From Mannheimia glucosida (lineage in GTDB: Bacteria > Pseudomonadota > Gammaproteobacteria > Enterobacterales > Pasteurellaceae), in assembly GCF_046267875.1 (NCBI RefSeq), contig NZ_CP176502.1, positions 2,299,904-2,363,903 of the forward strand: a DNA stretch of 64,000 nt, written 5' to 3'. Made by a program: the position numbers and the translations under genes. Numbering within the stretch: the stretch's first letter is position 1; each line of letters opens with the position of its first letter. Shown here piece after piece: positions 25,980-35,160 of this stretch. The notes under the pieces are model-generated. The model saw only the letters and a program-made list of their open reading frames with translations. It searched no databases and was not told where the DNA came from.

Positions 25980-27911
25980 ATGCCAATTATCACTTTACCG
26001 GACGGTTCACAACGTTCATTTGACAACCCGGTTTCTGTAATGGAAGTTGCCCAATCTATCGGGGCAGGTTTAGCAAAAGCGACCATTGCCGGTCGTGTAA
26101 ACGGTGAACGCCGTGATGCGTCTGATATTATCAGCCAAGACAGCACACTCGAAATTATAACTGCCAAAGACGAAGATGGTTTAGAGATCATTCGTCACTC
26201 AACCGCTCACTTATTAGGTCACGCCATCAAGCAATTATTCCCTGATGTCAAAATGGCTATCGGTCCGACTATCGAAAATGGTTTCTACTACGATATTGAT
26301 TTAGACCGCTCTTTAACCCAAGAAGACTTAGACGCCCTTGAAAAGCGTATGTTAGAGCTGGCAAAAACCAACTATGACGTGGTAAAACGCCCGGTAAGCT
26401 GGCAAGAAGCTCGTGATACCTTTGAACAACGTGGTGAGCCATACAAAATGGCGATTTTAGATGAAAATATTGAACGTACTGCAACGCCTGCGTTATATCA
26501 CCACGAAGAATATATTGATATGTGCCGTGGACCTCACGTGCCAAATATGCGTTTCTGCCACCACTTCAAATTACAAAAAGTTGCCGGTGCTTACTGGCGT
26601 GGTGACAGCAAAAACAAAATGTTACAACGTATTTACGGTACCGCTTGGGCTGATAAAAAACAATTAGCCGAATATTTACAACGTTTGGAAGAAGCGGCAA
26701 AACGTGACCACCGCCGTATCGGTAAAGCGTTAGATTTATACCATATGCAAGAAGAAGCACCGGGTATGGTGTTCTGGCACAATGACGGCTGGACGATTTT
26801 CCGTGAACTTGAAACTTTTGTGCGTACCAAATTGAAAGAGTACGATTACCAAGAAGTAAAAGGTCCGTTTATGATGGATCGTGTGCTTTGGGAAAAAACC
26901 GGACACTGGCAAAACTATGCAGATTTAATGTTCACTACCCAATCGGAAAATCGTGAATATGCGATTAAGCCAATGAACTGCCCGGGTCACGTTCAAATTT
27001 TTAATCAAGGCTTGAAATCTTACCGTGATTTGCCGATTCGTATGGCAGAATTTGGTTCGTGCCATCGTAACGAGCCGTCTGGTTCATTACACGGCTTAAT
27101 GCGTGTGCGTGGTTTTACCCAAGATGATGCCCATATTTTCTGTACCGAAGAGCAAATCGAGTCAGAAGTAACCAGCTGTATCAAAATGGTTTACGACATT
27201 TACAGCACCTTCGGCTTTACTAACATTGCAGTAAAACTTTCAACCCGTCCGGAAAACCGTATCGGTGACGATGCAATGTGGGACAGAGCGGAGGAAGGGT
27301 TAGCCAATGCCTTACGCAACAACGGACTTGAATATGAAATCCAAGAGGGCGAAGGTGCATTCTACGGGCCGAAAATTGAGTTTGCATTGCGTGATTGCTT
27401 AGGTCGCGAATGGCAATGTGGCACGGTGCAACTTGACTTCGCTCTACCGGGTCGTTTAGAAGCCTCTTATGTAGCAGAAGATAATGGTCGCCGTACACCG
27501 GTAATGATTCACCGTGCGATTTTGGGTTCAATCGAACGTTTCATCGGGATTATCACCGAAGAATATGCTGGTTTCTTCCCAACTTGGCTTGCACCAACCC
27601 AAGCAGTGGTAATGAACATTACCGACAGCCAAGCAGATTATGTGCAACAAGTGGTGAAACAGCTTTCTGATGCAGGCATTCGTGTGAAAGCAGACTTACG
27701 CAACGAAAAAGTCGGCTTCAAAGTGCGTGAGCACACCTTACGCCGTGTGCCTTATATGTTGGTTTGCGGTGATAAAGAAATCGCCGAAGGTAAAGTGTCT
27801 GTGCGTACCCGTAAAGGTGCAGACTTAGGTACTTACCTTGTTTCAGACTTAGTTGAGATTCTGAAAAACCAAATTAAGGCTCGTGAGCTGAAATTATTAG
27901 GCGAAGAGTAA
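25980..27911 (+). CDS. thrS: Threonyl-tRNA synthetase
   Basis: A 643-residue class-II synthetase charging tRNA-Thr. Domains in order: TGS (1-62), editing domain with HSTAHLLGHA (His pair near residue 73) and MCRGPHVPN, catalytic core with motif 2 FGSCHRNEPSGSLHGLMRVR and motif 3 GSIERFIG, then the anticodon-binding domain. GTAAGG lies before the ATG. infC, the common downstream neighbour, is absent; a strong terminator follows. Confidence 0.96.
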   Translation: MPIITLPDGSQRSFDNPVSVMEVAQSIGAGLAKATIAGRVNGERRDASDIISQDSTLEIITAKDEDGLEIIRHSTAHLLGHAIKQLFPDVKMAIGPTIENGFYYDIDLDRSLTQEDLDALEKRMLELAKTNYDVVKRPVSWQEARDTFEQRGEPYKMAILDENIERTATPALYHHEEYIDMCRGPHVPNMRFCHHFKLQKVAGAYWRGDSKNKMLQRIYGTAWADKKQLAEYLQRLEEAAKRDHRRIGKALDLYHMQEEAPGMVFWHNDGWTIFRELETFVRTKLKEYDYQEVKGPFMMDRVLWEKTGHWQNYADLMFTTQSENREYAIKPMNCPGHVQIFNQGLKSYRDLPIRMAEFGSCHRNEPSGSLHGLMRVRGFTQDDAHIFCTEEQIESEVTSCIKMVYDIYSTFGFTNIAVKLSTRPENRIGDDAMWDRAEEGLANALRNNGLEYEIQEGEGAFYGPKIEFALRDCLGREWQCGTVQLDFALPGRLEASYVAEDNGRRTPVMIHRAILGSIERFIGIITEEYAGFFPTWLAPTQAVVMNITDSQADYVQQVVKQLSDAGIRVKADLRNEKVGFKVREHTLRRVPYMLVCGDKEIAEGKVSVRTRKGADLGTYLVSDLVEILKNQIKARELKLLGEE

Positions 27912-27923
27912 TAACATAAATAA

Positions 27924-27969
27924 AAGCAGCTACCTTTCTGACATAATCAAGGGTTAGCTGCTTTTTTAT
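27924..27969 (+). terminator. Terminator of thrS
   Basis: AAGCAGCTA-CC-TTT pairs with AAG-GG-TTAGCTGCTT, followed by six T residues, just after the thrS stop. Confidence 0.78.
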
Positions 27970-27991
27970 TGGAATAGGAATAGGAAAATGA

Positions 27992-29257
27992 TTAATGCCC
28001 ACTTAACACTTTTGCCGGTTCTAATTTAGCGGCACGGTTGGCGGGATATAAACTTGCACAAAGACTTAAAATAATCGTAGCTGCCAAGACATAGACAACA
28101 TCTTGCCAGTGCAATTCACTTGGTAGGAAATCAACAAAATAAACCCCATCTGAAAGCAATTTCATCCCAAAGAATGCCTCAATCGCTTTGATGATAGCGG
28201 TCAAATTTAGCGATAAAATCACACCTAAAATCAGCCCGAATAACGCCCCTTTCATACCTGAAATTAAGCCATACCATAAGAAAATGCGGCGGATAAAACC
28301 GTTATTTGCACCAAGTGTTCGTAAAATCGCAATATCGCCCTGTTTATCTTTCACCGCCATTATCAAGGTGGAAATAATATTAAAACAAGCAACGCCAATT
28401 ACCAGAACCATTGCAATGTACATCACGGTGCGAATCAGCTGAATATCGTTATACATATAACCGAATTTATCGATCCACGTATTCAAATAAAGCGGTTGGG
28501 TATAGCCGTTAAGTTGTGGCATTTCAAGCTGTTGTACATCAAACGGATTGGCAAGGCTGATTTCAAGTCCTGACACTTCATTCGCTTGGTATTCCATTAG
28601 CTCTTGAGCTTTATTTAGTGGCATCAAGGCATAACTATGATCCAGCTGCCCGTCTAGCCGCAAAATGCCGGTCACAGGCAGATTAAAACGCAGGGGCTGG
28701 GCTAATTTGCCGTCTTCTGTAGGCTGAGGAATTAAAAGCGTAACCTCATCGCCTGCTTCAACTTCCAACGCTTTAGCAATACCGGCACCCAAAATCAGAC
28801 CATCTTCATCGGCTTGAAATTGCTGAGTGAAGGCTTGCCATTGCTCGGGCGGAATAAATTGGCTTAATTGGCTGACCTGATCTTGCTTTTTAGGATCAAC
28901 GCCTCGCACTTGAGCAATTTTAAGCTGAGCCCCATTTTCAATTAAAGCGGTAAAGCTCACAAAAGGGGAACTAGCGGTCACATTTTGCGATTTTTTTACC
29001 AATGCCTCTAATTTTTTGCTATCAAAAATTGGTTGAGGCTGATTGCCTTGAAATGAAACCAGTTCAGCGTGTGGCACAACCGAAAGCACACGATTATTCA
29101 GCTCTCGCTCAAAGCCGTTCATTGCACTTAGCCCGATAATCAACACTGCGACCCCAAGGGCAATCCCGATGTTGGAAAAGAGTGCAATTAGTGAAACCAG
29201 TCTGTTTTTCTGTTTACCCCGTTGGTAACGCCAGCTAATGAAAAACGGCGTACTCAT
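27992..29257 (-). CDS. lolE: Lipoprotein-releasing permease LolE
   Basis: A 421-residue inner-membrane protein with one N-terminal and three C-terminal helices and a large periplasmic domain. With LolC and LolD it releases outer-membrane lipoproteins to LolA. FISWRYQRGKQKNRLVSLIALFS-type start, GVAVLIIGLSAMNGFERELN, and the FtsX-like C-terminus (AILRTLGANNGFIRRIFLW) support the call. Third gene of lolCDE; its start overlaps the lolD stop (ATGA), hence coupled. Confidence 0.9.
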   Translation of the reverse strand: MSTPFFISWRYQRGKQKNRLVSLIALFSNIGIALGVAVLIIGLSAMNGFERELNNRVLSVVPHAELVSFQGNQPQPIFDSKKLEALVKKSQNVTASSPFVSFTALIENGAQLKIAQVRGVDPKKQDQVSQLSQFIPPEQWQAFTQQFQADEDGLILGAGIAKALEVEAGDEVTLLIPQPTEDGKLAQPLRFNLPVTGILRLDGQLDHSYALMPLNKAQELMEYQANEVSGLEISLANPFDVQQLEMPQLNGYTQPLYLNTWIDKFGYMYNDIQLIRTVMYIAMVLVIGVACFNIISTLIMAVKDKQGDIAILRTLGANNGFIRRIFLWYGLISGMKGALFGLILGVILSLNLTAIIKAIEAFFGMKLLSDGVYFVDFLPSELHWQDVVYVLAATIILSLCASLYPANRAAKLEPAKVLSGH

Positions 29258-29937
29258 AAGCTCCCCTCGCTTAACACCCCATCTCGCATTACAAGACTGC
29301 GTGAAAGTTTATTCGCTAGGTTTAGATCGTGCGTCACTAATAAAAACGCAATATTTTGCTCTTGGTTGAGCTGTTGAATCAGCTCAAAAATGCTTTCAGT
29401 GGTTTTTTGGTCTAAATTACCGGTCGGTTCATCGGCAAGTACCAGAGCAGGATTATTAACCAATGCACGGGCAATCGCCACCCGTTGGCGTTCGCCGCCT
29501 GAAAGTGCTGATGGGCGATGTGTCATTCGATGAGCTAATCCGACCGCTTGTAGCATTTTCTCGGCACGATTGGCAGCTTCAGTTTTGTTCTGTTTGCCGA
29601 TCAACATCGGCATCATCACATTTTCAAGGGCGGTAAAGTCTGCCATTAAGTGATGAAACTGGTACACAAAGCCTAAGTTTTGGTTACGCAATAACGCCAA
29701 TTTGTCTGAACTGAGCTGTTGCAGTGATTGCCCTCGAATCCAGACTTCACCGGTGCTTGGCTGATCTAGCCCGCCTAATGTGTGCAATAGGGTGCTTTTG
29801 CCGGAACCTGAACTACCGACAATCGCCACCAGCTCACCTTCGTTCATCGAAAATGACACCTCTTTTAGCACCTGAACTTTCTGTTCGCCCTCATCGTAAA
29901 ATTTGCTGATATGTTCACAGCGAAGTAATTCTGTCAT
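29254..29937 (-). CDS. lolD: Lipoprotein-releasing ATPase LolD
   Basis: A 227-residue ABC ATPase. Walker A GSSGSGKST, Q-loop, signature LSGGERQRVAIARAL and Walker B VLADEPTGNLD are present. I chose ATG 29937 (MTELLRCEHISKFY, CGGA upstream), close to E. coli in length; an ATG at 29961, overlapping the lolC end, would add eight residues and is possible. Middle gene of lolCDE. Confidence 0.9.
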   Translation of the reverse strand: MTELLRCEHISKFYDEGEQKVQVLKEVSFSMNEGELVAIVGSSGSGKSTLLHTLGGLDQPSTGEVWIRGQSLQQLSSDKLALLRNQNLGFVYQFHHLMADFTALENVMMPMLIGKQNKTEAANRAEKMLQAVGLAHRMTHRPSALSGGERQRVAIARALVNNPALVLADEPTGNLDQKTTESIFELIQQLNQEQNIAFLLVTHDLNLANKLSRSLVMRDGVLSEGSL

Positions 29938-29953
29938 TTTATTTCCGTTCTTA

Positions 29954-31126
29954 TTATTCATATCTCAATGCCTGTGCCGGCTCAATTTTTGAAGCTCGGT
30001 ATGCCGGATAAAGCGTGCAAAGGAGTGAAAGCAACATCGACACCCCAACAATAACCGCAATTTGCGTGCCTGAAATTAAGGTAGGCAGATGGATGCTCGG
30101 ATTTAATAACAGGATAATCTGATCTAAATTGTAGGCAATCAGCACTCCAAGCAAACCACCAATAATCGAGCCAATTACCCCGACAATCGCCCCTTGGAAC
30201 ACAAAAATCTGCATCACTTGTTTTTTGGTTAAGCCTTGAGTTTGTAAAATCGCAATTTCGCCCTGTTTGTCCACCACCATCAAACTGAGTGAAGTCACAA
30301 TATTGGAAATTGCCACCACAATAATTAGGCTAATAAGTAAACCCATCATATTTTTTTCCATTTTTACCGCTTGGAAAAATTCACCTTTTTGCTCCCGCCA
30401 ATCACTGATTTGGTAACGTTCTGCATCGAAATATTGGCTAAGTTCGGTAACTTGGAGCGGATCTTGCAAATATAAACGCACGCCTTGTACTTGATCTTCA
30501 CTGATACGGAGCAAACGCCCGACATCGGCTAAATTGGCAAAGAGGGTAAATTCGCTCGCTTCCCGATTAGATTGATACACGCCCGAAATTTCAAACAAAC
30601 GTTGCACCGGCACTCGACCCAGTGGCGTATATTGGCTGTTTTCAGTGATCATTAAGCGAAGCTTATCGCCAATGGTTACATTCAATTTATTTGCCAAGCG
30701 AGAGCCAATTACTACCTTAAATTCACCGCTAGGCAGTAATGCGGGGATATTTTCCGCCACTAACAACGGATCGTCTGTGGCATTTTCCACACCGATTAAC
30801 TGACCGGCGTTAATGCCTTGTGAACTTTGGATAATCACATTCGCACGGTTAATCACCACACTTTGCTTGGCAAATTCAGGTAGAGCCAGTTTTTCATCTT
30901 TGGCAAAATGCCCCTCTTGAGGGGTAATGATAGCGTGAGGCAAGGTGGATAGCAGATTGGTTTTCTGCATATTTTCTAAACCGTTCATAACCGACAGTAC
31001 AATCACCAGTGCCATTACACCCAGCACAATACCCAGACTGGCAAGATTAGTGACTAACCGCCCGAAACGGTCAGCACTTTTCGATCTAAAATAGCGAAAA
31101 GCAATAAAAAAAGGGGTTAAATTCAT
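29954..31126 (-). CDS. lolC: Lipoprotein-releasing permease LolC
   Basis: A 390-residue partner of LolE with the same four-helix layout. FFIAFRYFRSKSADRFGRLV at the start, LVIVLSVMNGLENMQK in the first helix region, and GEIAILQTQGLTKKQVMQIF before the last helices. The separate lolC and lolE genes show the heteromeric LolCDE form rather than a single LolF. First gene of the operon, preceded by an intergenic region with two uptake signals. Confidence 0.9.
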   Translation of the reverse strand: MNLTPFFIAFRYFRSKSADRFGRLVTNLASLGIVLGVMALVIVLSVMNGLENMQKTNLLSTLPHAIITPQEGHFAKDEKLALPEFAKQSVVINRANVIIQSSQGINAGQLIGVENATDDPLLVAENIPALLPSGEFKVVIGSRLANKLNVTIGDKLRLMITENSQYTPLGRVPVQRLFEISGVYQSNREASEFTLFANLADVGRLLRISEDQVQGVRLYLQDPLQVTELSQYFDAERYQISDWREQKGEFFQAVKMEKNMMGLLISLIIVVAISNIVTSLSLMVVDKQGEIAILQTQGLTKKQVMQIFVFQGAIVGVIGSIIGGLLGVLIAYNLDQIILLLNPSIHLPTLISGTQIAVIVGVSMLLSLLCTLYPAYRASKIEPAQALRYE

Positions 31127-31151
31127 CTGTTTCTTCTAAAAAATAAGCAAT

Positions 31152-31266
31152 ACAAGCGGTCACAAAAGCATTGATTTTTGCACGTTGGCTCTGCCCAACG
31201 GTAACGAAGTTGCGAATAATTTTTCCAAGAAAATTTGCAAATTTTCTTGAAAAAATGACCGCTTGT
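31152..31266. repeat. Uptake-signal pair with internal palindromes
   Basis: ACAAGCGGTCA (31152-31162) and TGACCGCTTGT (31256-31266) are inverted. Between them are a small hairpin CGTTGG / CCAACG (31183-31200) and a perfect 22-bp palindrome centred on TTTGCAAA (31227-31248). The region separates the stop of the dehydrogenase gene from lolC, both on the minus strand. Confidence 0.6.
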
Positions 31267-31272
31267 TATAGG

Positions 31273-32220
31273 TTACTTACCTGTTGCCACAAACTCTTCC
31301 ATATTTTGTGTTACTTTGTTCACTAGCGTTGTGACCGCAGAGTCGCTTGCCCACGCAACGTGTGGCGTAATCAGTAAATTTGGTAAACGTTTTGCCGCTA
31401 ACATTAAAGGATTATCTTTTTCAGGCGGCTCTTTCACTAAAACATCTAATGCTGCTCCGGCAATCTTGCCTTGCTCTAATGCCTCAAGCAATGCCTGTTC
31501 ATCAATCAGTGGGCCTCGACCCGTATTGATAATATAAGCGGTCGGCTTCATTAAGGCTAAGGTTTCTGCATTAATCAGGTTTTGAGTCTGCTCGGTTAAA
31601 GGGCAATGTAGTGAAATAATATCTGCTTGTTTGAATACCTCTTCAAAGGCGGTATAGCCTTCTCGAATTTCAGTTGCCCCTTGATGTTCTGCAAAAATAA
31701 CCTGCATTCCGACCACTTGTGCCAGCCGTGCCACTTCAGCCCCGATGTTCCCTTTACCGAAAATACCTAAGGTTGAGCCACGCACATCGTGAATCGGGTA
31801 ATCTACATAGCAAAATTGCCCGCAGGTTGCCCAGCGATCCGATGTGATTAAATCACGATGGTAATCGGCTAAGCGGTGTTTCAGGGAATAAATCATACCA
31901 ATGACGTGTTCCGGCACGGTGACGGTGGAATAGCCGGTTACATTTTTCACTGCAATCCCTAACTCTTTTGCTGCCGCTAAGTCCACATTGTTCGTGCCGG
32001 TTGCTGTGATCGCAATTAATTTCAGCTTGGGTAATTTAGCCAGTAAATCACGTTGGAGCAGCACTTTGCTGGTGATGATAATATCCACCTCTTTTACCCG
32101 CTCAAAAGTTTGATCGGCAGAGGTGGTGGCATATTCTGTCCAAGTATGTGGAAAATTCGGGCGAGGAATCTCGTGAGTGGCAGGAATGCCGGTGCGGTCA
32201 AGAAAAACAATATTTAACAT
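31273..32220 (-). CDS. D-2-hydroxyacid dehydrogenase (glycerate dehydrogenase-like)
   Basis: A 315-residue NAD-dependent dehydrogenase of the D-2-hydroxyacid family. The nucleotide-binding GIFGKGNIG is at about residue 150; catalytic Arg in INTGRGPLID, Glu in EPPEKDNPL and His in ITPHVAWAS are all present. N-terminal VFLDRTGIP and GTNNVDLAAAKELGI fit the HprA-like subgroup. It would reduce hydroxypyruvate or a similar alpha-keto acid; the exact substrate is uncertain. Confidence 0.85.
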   Translation of the reverse strand: MLNIVFLDRTGIPATHEIPRPNFPHTWTEYATTSADQTFERVKEVDIIITSKVLLQRDLLAKLPKLKLIAITATGTNNVDLAAAKELGIAVKNVTGYSTVTVPEHVIGMIYSLKHRLADYHRDLITSDRWATCGQFCYVDYPIHDVRGSTLGIFGKGNIGAEVARLAQVVGMQVIFAEHQGATEIREGYTAFEEVFKQADIISLHCPLTEQTQNLINAETLALMKPTAYIINTGRGPLIDEQALLEALEQGKIAGAALDVLVKEPPEKDNPLMLAAKRLPNLLITPHVAWASDSAVTTLVNKVTQNMEEFVATGK

Positions 32221-32387
32221 TATTTTCTCCTATTCTGTCTTTTTACGTTTCTTACATCCCTTCTGAGCCACCTGAGCGTGTTTGAATGGGTAGGAAAATT
32301 TACTCTGAGCGAAGCGAATGTAAATTTTTCGTTAAGCCCATTCACACTAAGCGAAGAAAAGTAGCGAAGTAGGGGCGCCTTTCTTTG

Positions 32388-32419
32388 CCTACTTTCTTTG
32401 GCGAAGCAAAGAAAGTAGG
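32388..32419. repeat. Perfect 13-bp hairpin in a repeat-like gap
   Basis: CCTACTTTCTTTG, six bases (GCGAAG), CAAAGAAAGTAGG. It is part of a 222-base non-coding stretch (32221-32442) rich in GCGAAG copies, between kdsA and the dehydrogenase gene on the same strand. No T-run follows on either strand, so it looks like a dispersed repeat rather than a terminator. Nothing else is seen in this gap. Confidence 0.55.
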
Positions 32420-32442
32420 AAAGGATTTAATGCGGAGAAAGT

Positions 32443-33297
32443 TTATTTGGAAGTATCAATTTCTTCAAAGCTCTTAACCAACTCATCAATCGCTTTCATC
32501 TGTGAAACAAAGGCTTCTAATTTTGATAGTGGTAATGCTGATGGACCATCACATTTTGCCGAATTTGGATCCGGGTGAGCTTCTAAGAACAAGCCGGCTA
32601 AGCCAATCGCCATACCGGAACGTGCCAGTTCGGTTACTTGATCTCGACGACCACCGGAAGCTGCACCGAATGGATCACGGCATTGTAGTGAGTGAGTCAC
32701 ATCAAAAATCACCGGACAGCCTTTTGACACCTTTTTCATAATGCCGAAACCAAGCATATCTACAACTAGGTTATCATAGCCAAAGTTTGTGCCACGGTCG
32801 CACAAAATCACTTTATCATTGCCACATTCAGCAATCTTTTCTACGATATTCCCCATTTGCCCAGGGCTTAAAAATTGTGGTTTTTTGACATTAATAACCG
32901 CACCGGTACGAGCCATTGCTTCCACTAAATCGGTTTGGCGAGCTAAAAAAGCAGGAAGTTGAATCACATCAACTACTTCTGCTACAGGCTTACACTGATA
33001 AATTTCGTGTACATCGGTAATGATATTCACGCCAAAGGTTTGTTTTAATTCTTGGAAAATCTTTAAACCTTCTTCCATTCCCGGCCCACGATAAGAGTGG
33101 ATTGAAGAACGGTTTGCTTTGTCAAATGAGGCTTTGAACACATAAGGCACATTTAGTTTTTGCGTGACTTCAACATATTGCTCACACACTCTCAGTGCCA
33201 TATCGCGGCTTTCCAGCACGTTCATACCACCAAAGAGGGTAAACGGCTTGTGATTCGCCACTTCAATATTGCCAACTTTTACAATTTTATCTGTCAT
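32443..33297 (-). CDS. kdsA: KDO-8-phosphate synthase
   Basis: A 284-residue enzyme joining arabinose 5-phosphate and PEP for the KDO of lipooligosaccharide. FTLFGGMNVLESRDMAL, FKASFDKANRSSIHSYRGPG, the KKPQFLSPGQMGNI segment and DVTHSLQ are conserved. The asparagine in GGMNVLES marks the metal-independent type. It ends the prfA-prmC-sirB1-kdsA cluster, as in E. coli, though a repeat module separates it from sirB1. Confidence 0.95.
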   Translation of the reverse strand: MTDKIVKVGNIEVANHKPFTLFGGMNVLESRDMALRVCEQYVEVTQKLNVPYVFKASFDKANRSSIHSYRGPGMEEGLKIFQELKQTFGVNIITDVHEIYQCKPVAEVVDVIQLPAFLARQTDLVEAMARTGAVINVKKPQFLSPGQMGNIVEKIAECGNDKVILCDRGTNFGYDNLVVDMLGFGIMKKVSKGCPVIFDVTHSLQCRDPFGAASGGRRDQVTELARSGMAIGLAGLFLEAHPDPNSAKCDGPSALPLSKLEAFVSQMKAIDELVKSFEEIDTSK

Positions 33298-33324
33298 AGG
33301 GAGTCCTTGTTTTCTTATTTTCTA

Positions 33325-33378
33325 CCTAGCACGGCAGAGCCGTACTAGGTTAATCATAGCCCAGCCCCTTTGGGGCTG
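33325..33378. repeat. Two-hairpin intergenic module A
   Basis: First hairpin CCTAG-c-ACGGC, loop AGA, GCCGT-a-CTAGG (33325-33349) with one C/A mismatch; second hairpin CAGCCCC, loop TTT, GGGGCTG (33362-33378). The module sits between sirB1 and kdsA. The same architecture with different arm sequence is at 54654-54702. Confidence 0.6.
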
Positions 33379-33383
33379 TTATC

Positions 33384-34250
33384 TTAATGCACCAAACTTT
33401 CTTGGCTTTTTTGTTGTAGTCCTTTCACTTCCATTTTCAAAATTTCAGCGGAAGGATCTTCAGGGCATTGGTCGATGAAATAATTAATATCCTCTAACGC
33501 TGCTTGGTAGCAATCCATACTTGCCAGCACCATACCTCTGTCTCGTATTTCATACGGATCTTCCGGGCTAAATGCCAAACGGTATTCAATCAAACGTAAG
33601 GTTTCTTCATATTTGCCTTCACGGGTGAGTGCCATTTTAAATACGGTTTCGACTCTTTCCAGCAGCTCTTGTGGTTCTGCCCGTCTTAATAAATCAGGGG
33701 TAACTTCTACGCCAAAGCCCATTTCACCTTCGAGCCATTTATTCAGCATTTCGATAGTGAGAAATTCACCGTTCCACGGGTTGATAAAACGCACTTTGGT
33801 TGCACCGTTCGGCTGGCGTATTTCAGCCCGTAGCACAAGCTGAGTCGGGAAATTGACTGGGTAAAGCGGTAAATCCAATACCGCCGCTAAATAAAGCACC
33901 ACCGCCCCGAGTGAAACCGGCATTCCACGCCGTTTGCGAATTACTTGATTTAGCAACAAATTTTCGGTGTGGAAATAGTCTTCATAGTAGCAATGAAAGC
34001 CCCAGTCTTGATAGACTAAATGAAGTAATTGGTTAATTCGCTCTTCATCGCCTTCGCCATTCACATTATAGCGAGCTTTTTTCACCAATGCTGACATCTG
34101 CCCAAACACTTGCTGCTCGCTTACATTGTTATCAATTAGCGTAGTTAATCTTAAAATTTCACGGTAAAGAAACTTTTTCAGCTCGGTTTCGCTTATGATT
34201 GGTTTTGGATCTTCCAACTCTTTTAACAATTCTTCAATAATATCGTCCAT
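33384..34250 (-). CDS. sirB1: SirB1 family protein (transglutaminase-like with TPR)
   Basis: A 288-residue soluble protein. A transglutaminase-like domain covers residues ~40-200, with NQVIRKRRGMPVSLGAVVLY and PVNFPTQLVLR; the usual catalytic cysteine is not evident. The C-terminus (about 205-280) has two TPR-like helical repeats. Its biochemical role is unknown, but the gene is conserved next to prmC and kdsA in gammaproteobacteria. The sirB2 gene that E. coli has between prmC and sirB1 is missing. Confidence 0.85.
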   Translation of the reverse strand: MDDIIEELLKELEDPKPIISETELKKFLYREILRLTTLIDNNVSEQQVFGQMSALVKKARYNVNGEGDEERINQLLHLVYQDWGFHCYYEDYFHTENLLLNQVIRKRRGMPVSLGAVVLYLAAVLDLPLYPVNFPTQLVLRAEIRQPNGATKVRFINPWNGEFLTIEMLNKWLEGEMGFGVEVTPDLLRRAEPQELLERVETVFKMALTREGKYEETLRLIEYRLAFSPEDPYEIRDRGMVLASMDCYQAALEDINYFIDQCPEDPSAEILKMEVKGLQQKSQESLVH

Positions 34251-34258
34251 TTTCTGCC

Positions 34259-35125
34259 TTATTTTAAAATCGCTTTGGTCACTCTGTCATTGCCGGCATA
34301 GTCTTGAGCAGTTTCCACCTGTTCCCATAAACGCAAATCAAATAAATCTCGAACTGCATTCCCCTGTTGCCAGCCGTGTTCTAGCATTAACGCTCCTTGC
34401 GGCTTTAAGTAAAGCGGTGCATTTTCGATGATTTTTTGCAAATCGCTCAACCCTTTATTATCGGCAACTAAGGCGGTTAAGGGTTCAAAACGTACGTCTC
34501 CCACCGTCAAATTTTCGTCCGATTCATCAATATAAGGCGGATTTGAGACAATTAAATCAAATTGTTGATTTGCAAGTGAACTGAACCAATCGCTTTGTAA
34601 AAATGTAACTTGATTTAAGCCTAAGTTTCGGCGATTTTCTTCTGCCAGTTGCACCGCCTCATTTTGGAAATCCACCCCGATAATTTGGGCTTTCTCGCCT
34701 AATTCACTCGCCAGTGCCAACGCAATCGCCCCCGTGCCGGTACCGAGATCCAGAATTTGCAACATTTTCTGATTTCCTAACCGCTTGTTAGCATATTCCA
34801 ACGCCAACTCAACCAGTCGTTCCGTATCAGGGCGAGGAATCAGCGTTGCCGGTGAAACCTTTAACGGCAACGACCAAAATTCCCGATAGCCTAAAATATA
34901 TGCCATTGGTTCACCTTTGGCACGCCGAGCTAATTTTTCCGCTAATTCTGTAAGCTCGCTTTCAGAAAGCTCTGTTTCAGAAAAAGCAAAAATGGCCGAT
35001 TTTGAGCGTTTTGTGACCGTTTGTAGTAACAAATTAGCATCGAATTTGGAGTTTAAAAACGGGTCTTGCTCGGCATTTTCAAGGAGGGTCTGCTCGGCAA
35101 GTGTTAGCCATTGTTGATAATTCAT
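34259..35125 (-). CDS. prmC: Release-factor glutamine methyltransferase PrmC
   Basis: A 288-residue SAM-dependent enzyme methylating the Gln of the GGQ motif in RF1 and RF2. N-terminal helical domain, then ILDLGTGTGAIALALASE (SAM binding, about residue 118) and the catalytic SNPPYIDESD (about 190). The ATG at 35125 is chosen; a TTG three codons upstream is the only other option. It lies 35 bases after prfA, whose product is its substrate. Confidence 0.93.
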   Translation of the reverse strand: MNYQQWLTLAEQTLLENAEQDPFLNSKFDANLLLQTVTKRSKSAIFAFSETELSESELTELAEKLARRAKGEPMAYILGYREFWSLPLKVSPATLIPRPDTERLVELALEYANKRLGNQKMLQILDLGTGTGAIALALASELGEKAQIIGVDFQNEAVQLAEENRRNLGLNQVTFLQSDWFSSLANQQFDLIVSNPPYIDESDENLTVGDVRFEPLTALVADNKGLSDLQKIIENAPLYLKPQGALMLEHGWQQGNAVRDLFDLRLWEQVETAQDYAGNDRVTKAILK

Positions 35126-35160
35126 AAGTAGCAAAGGCGTAGATCATACGCCCAATCATA

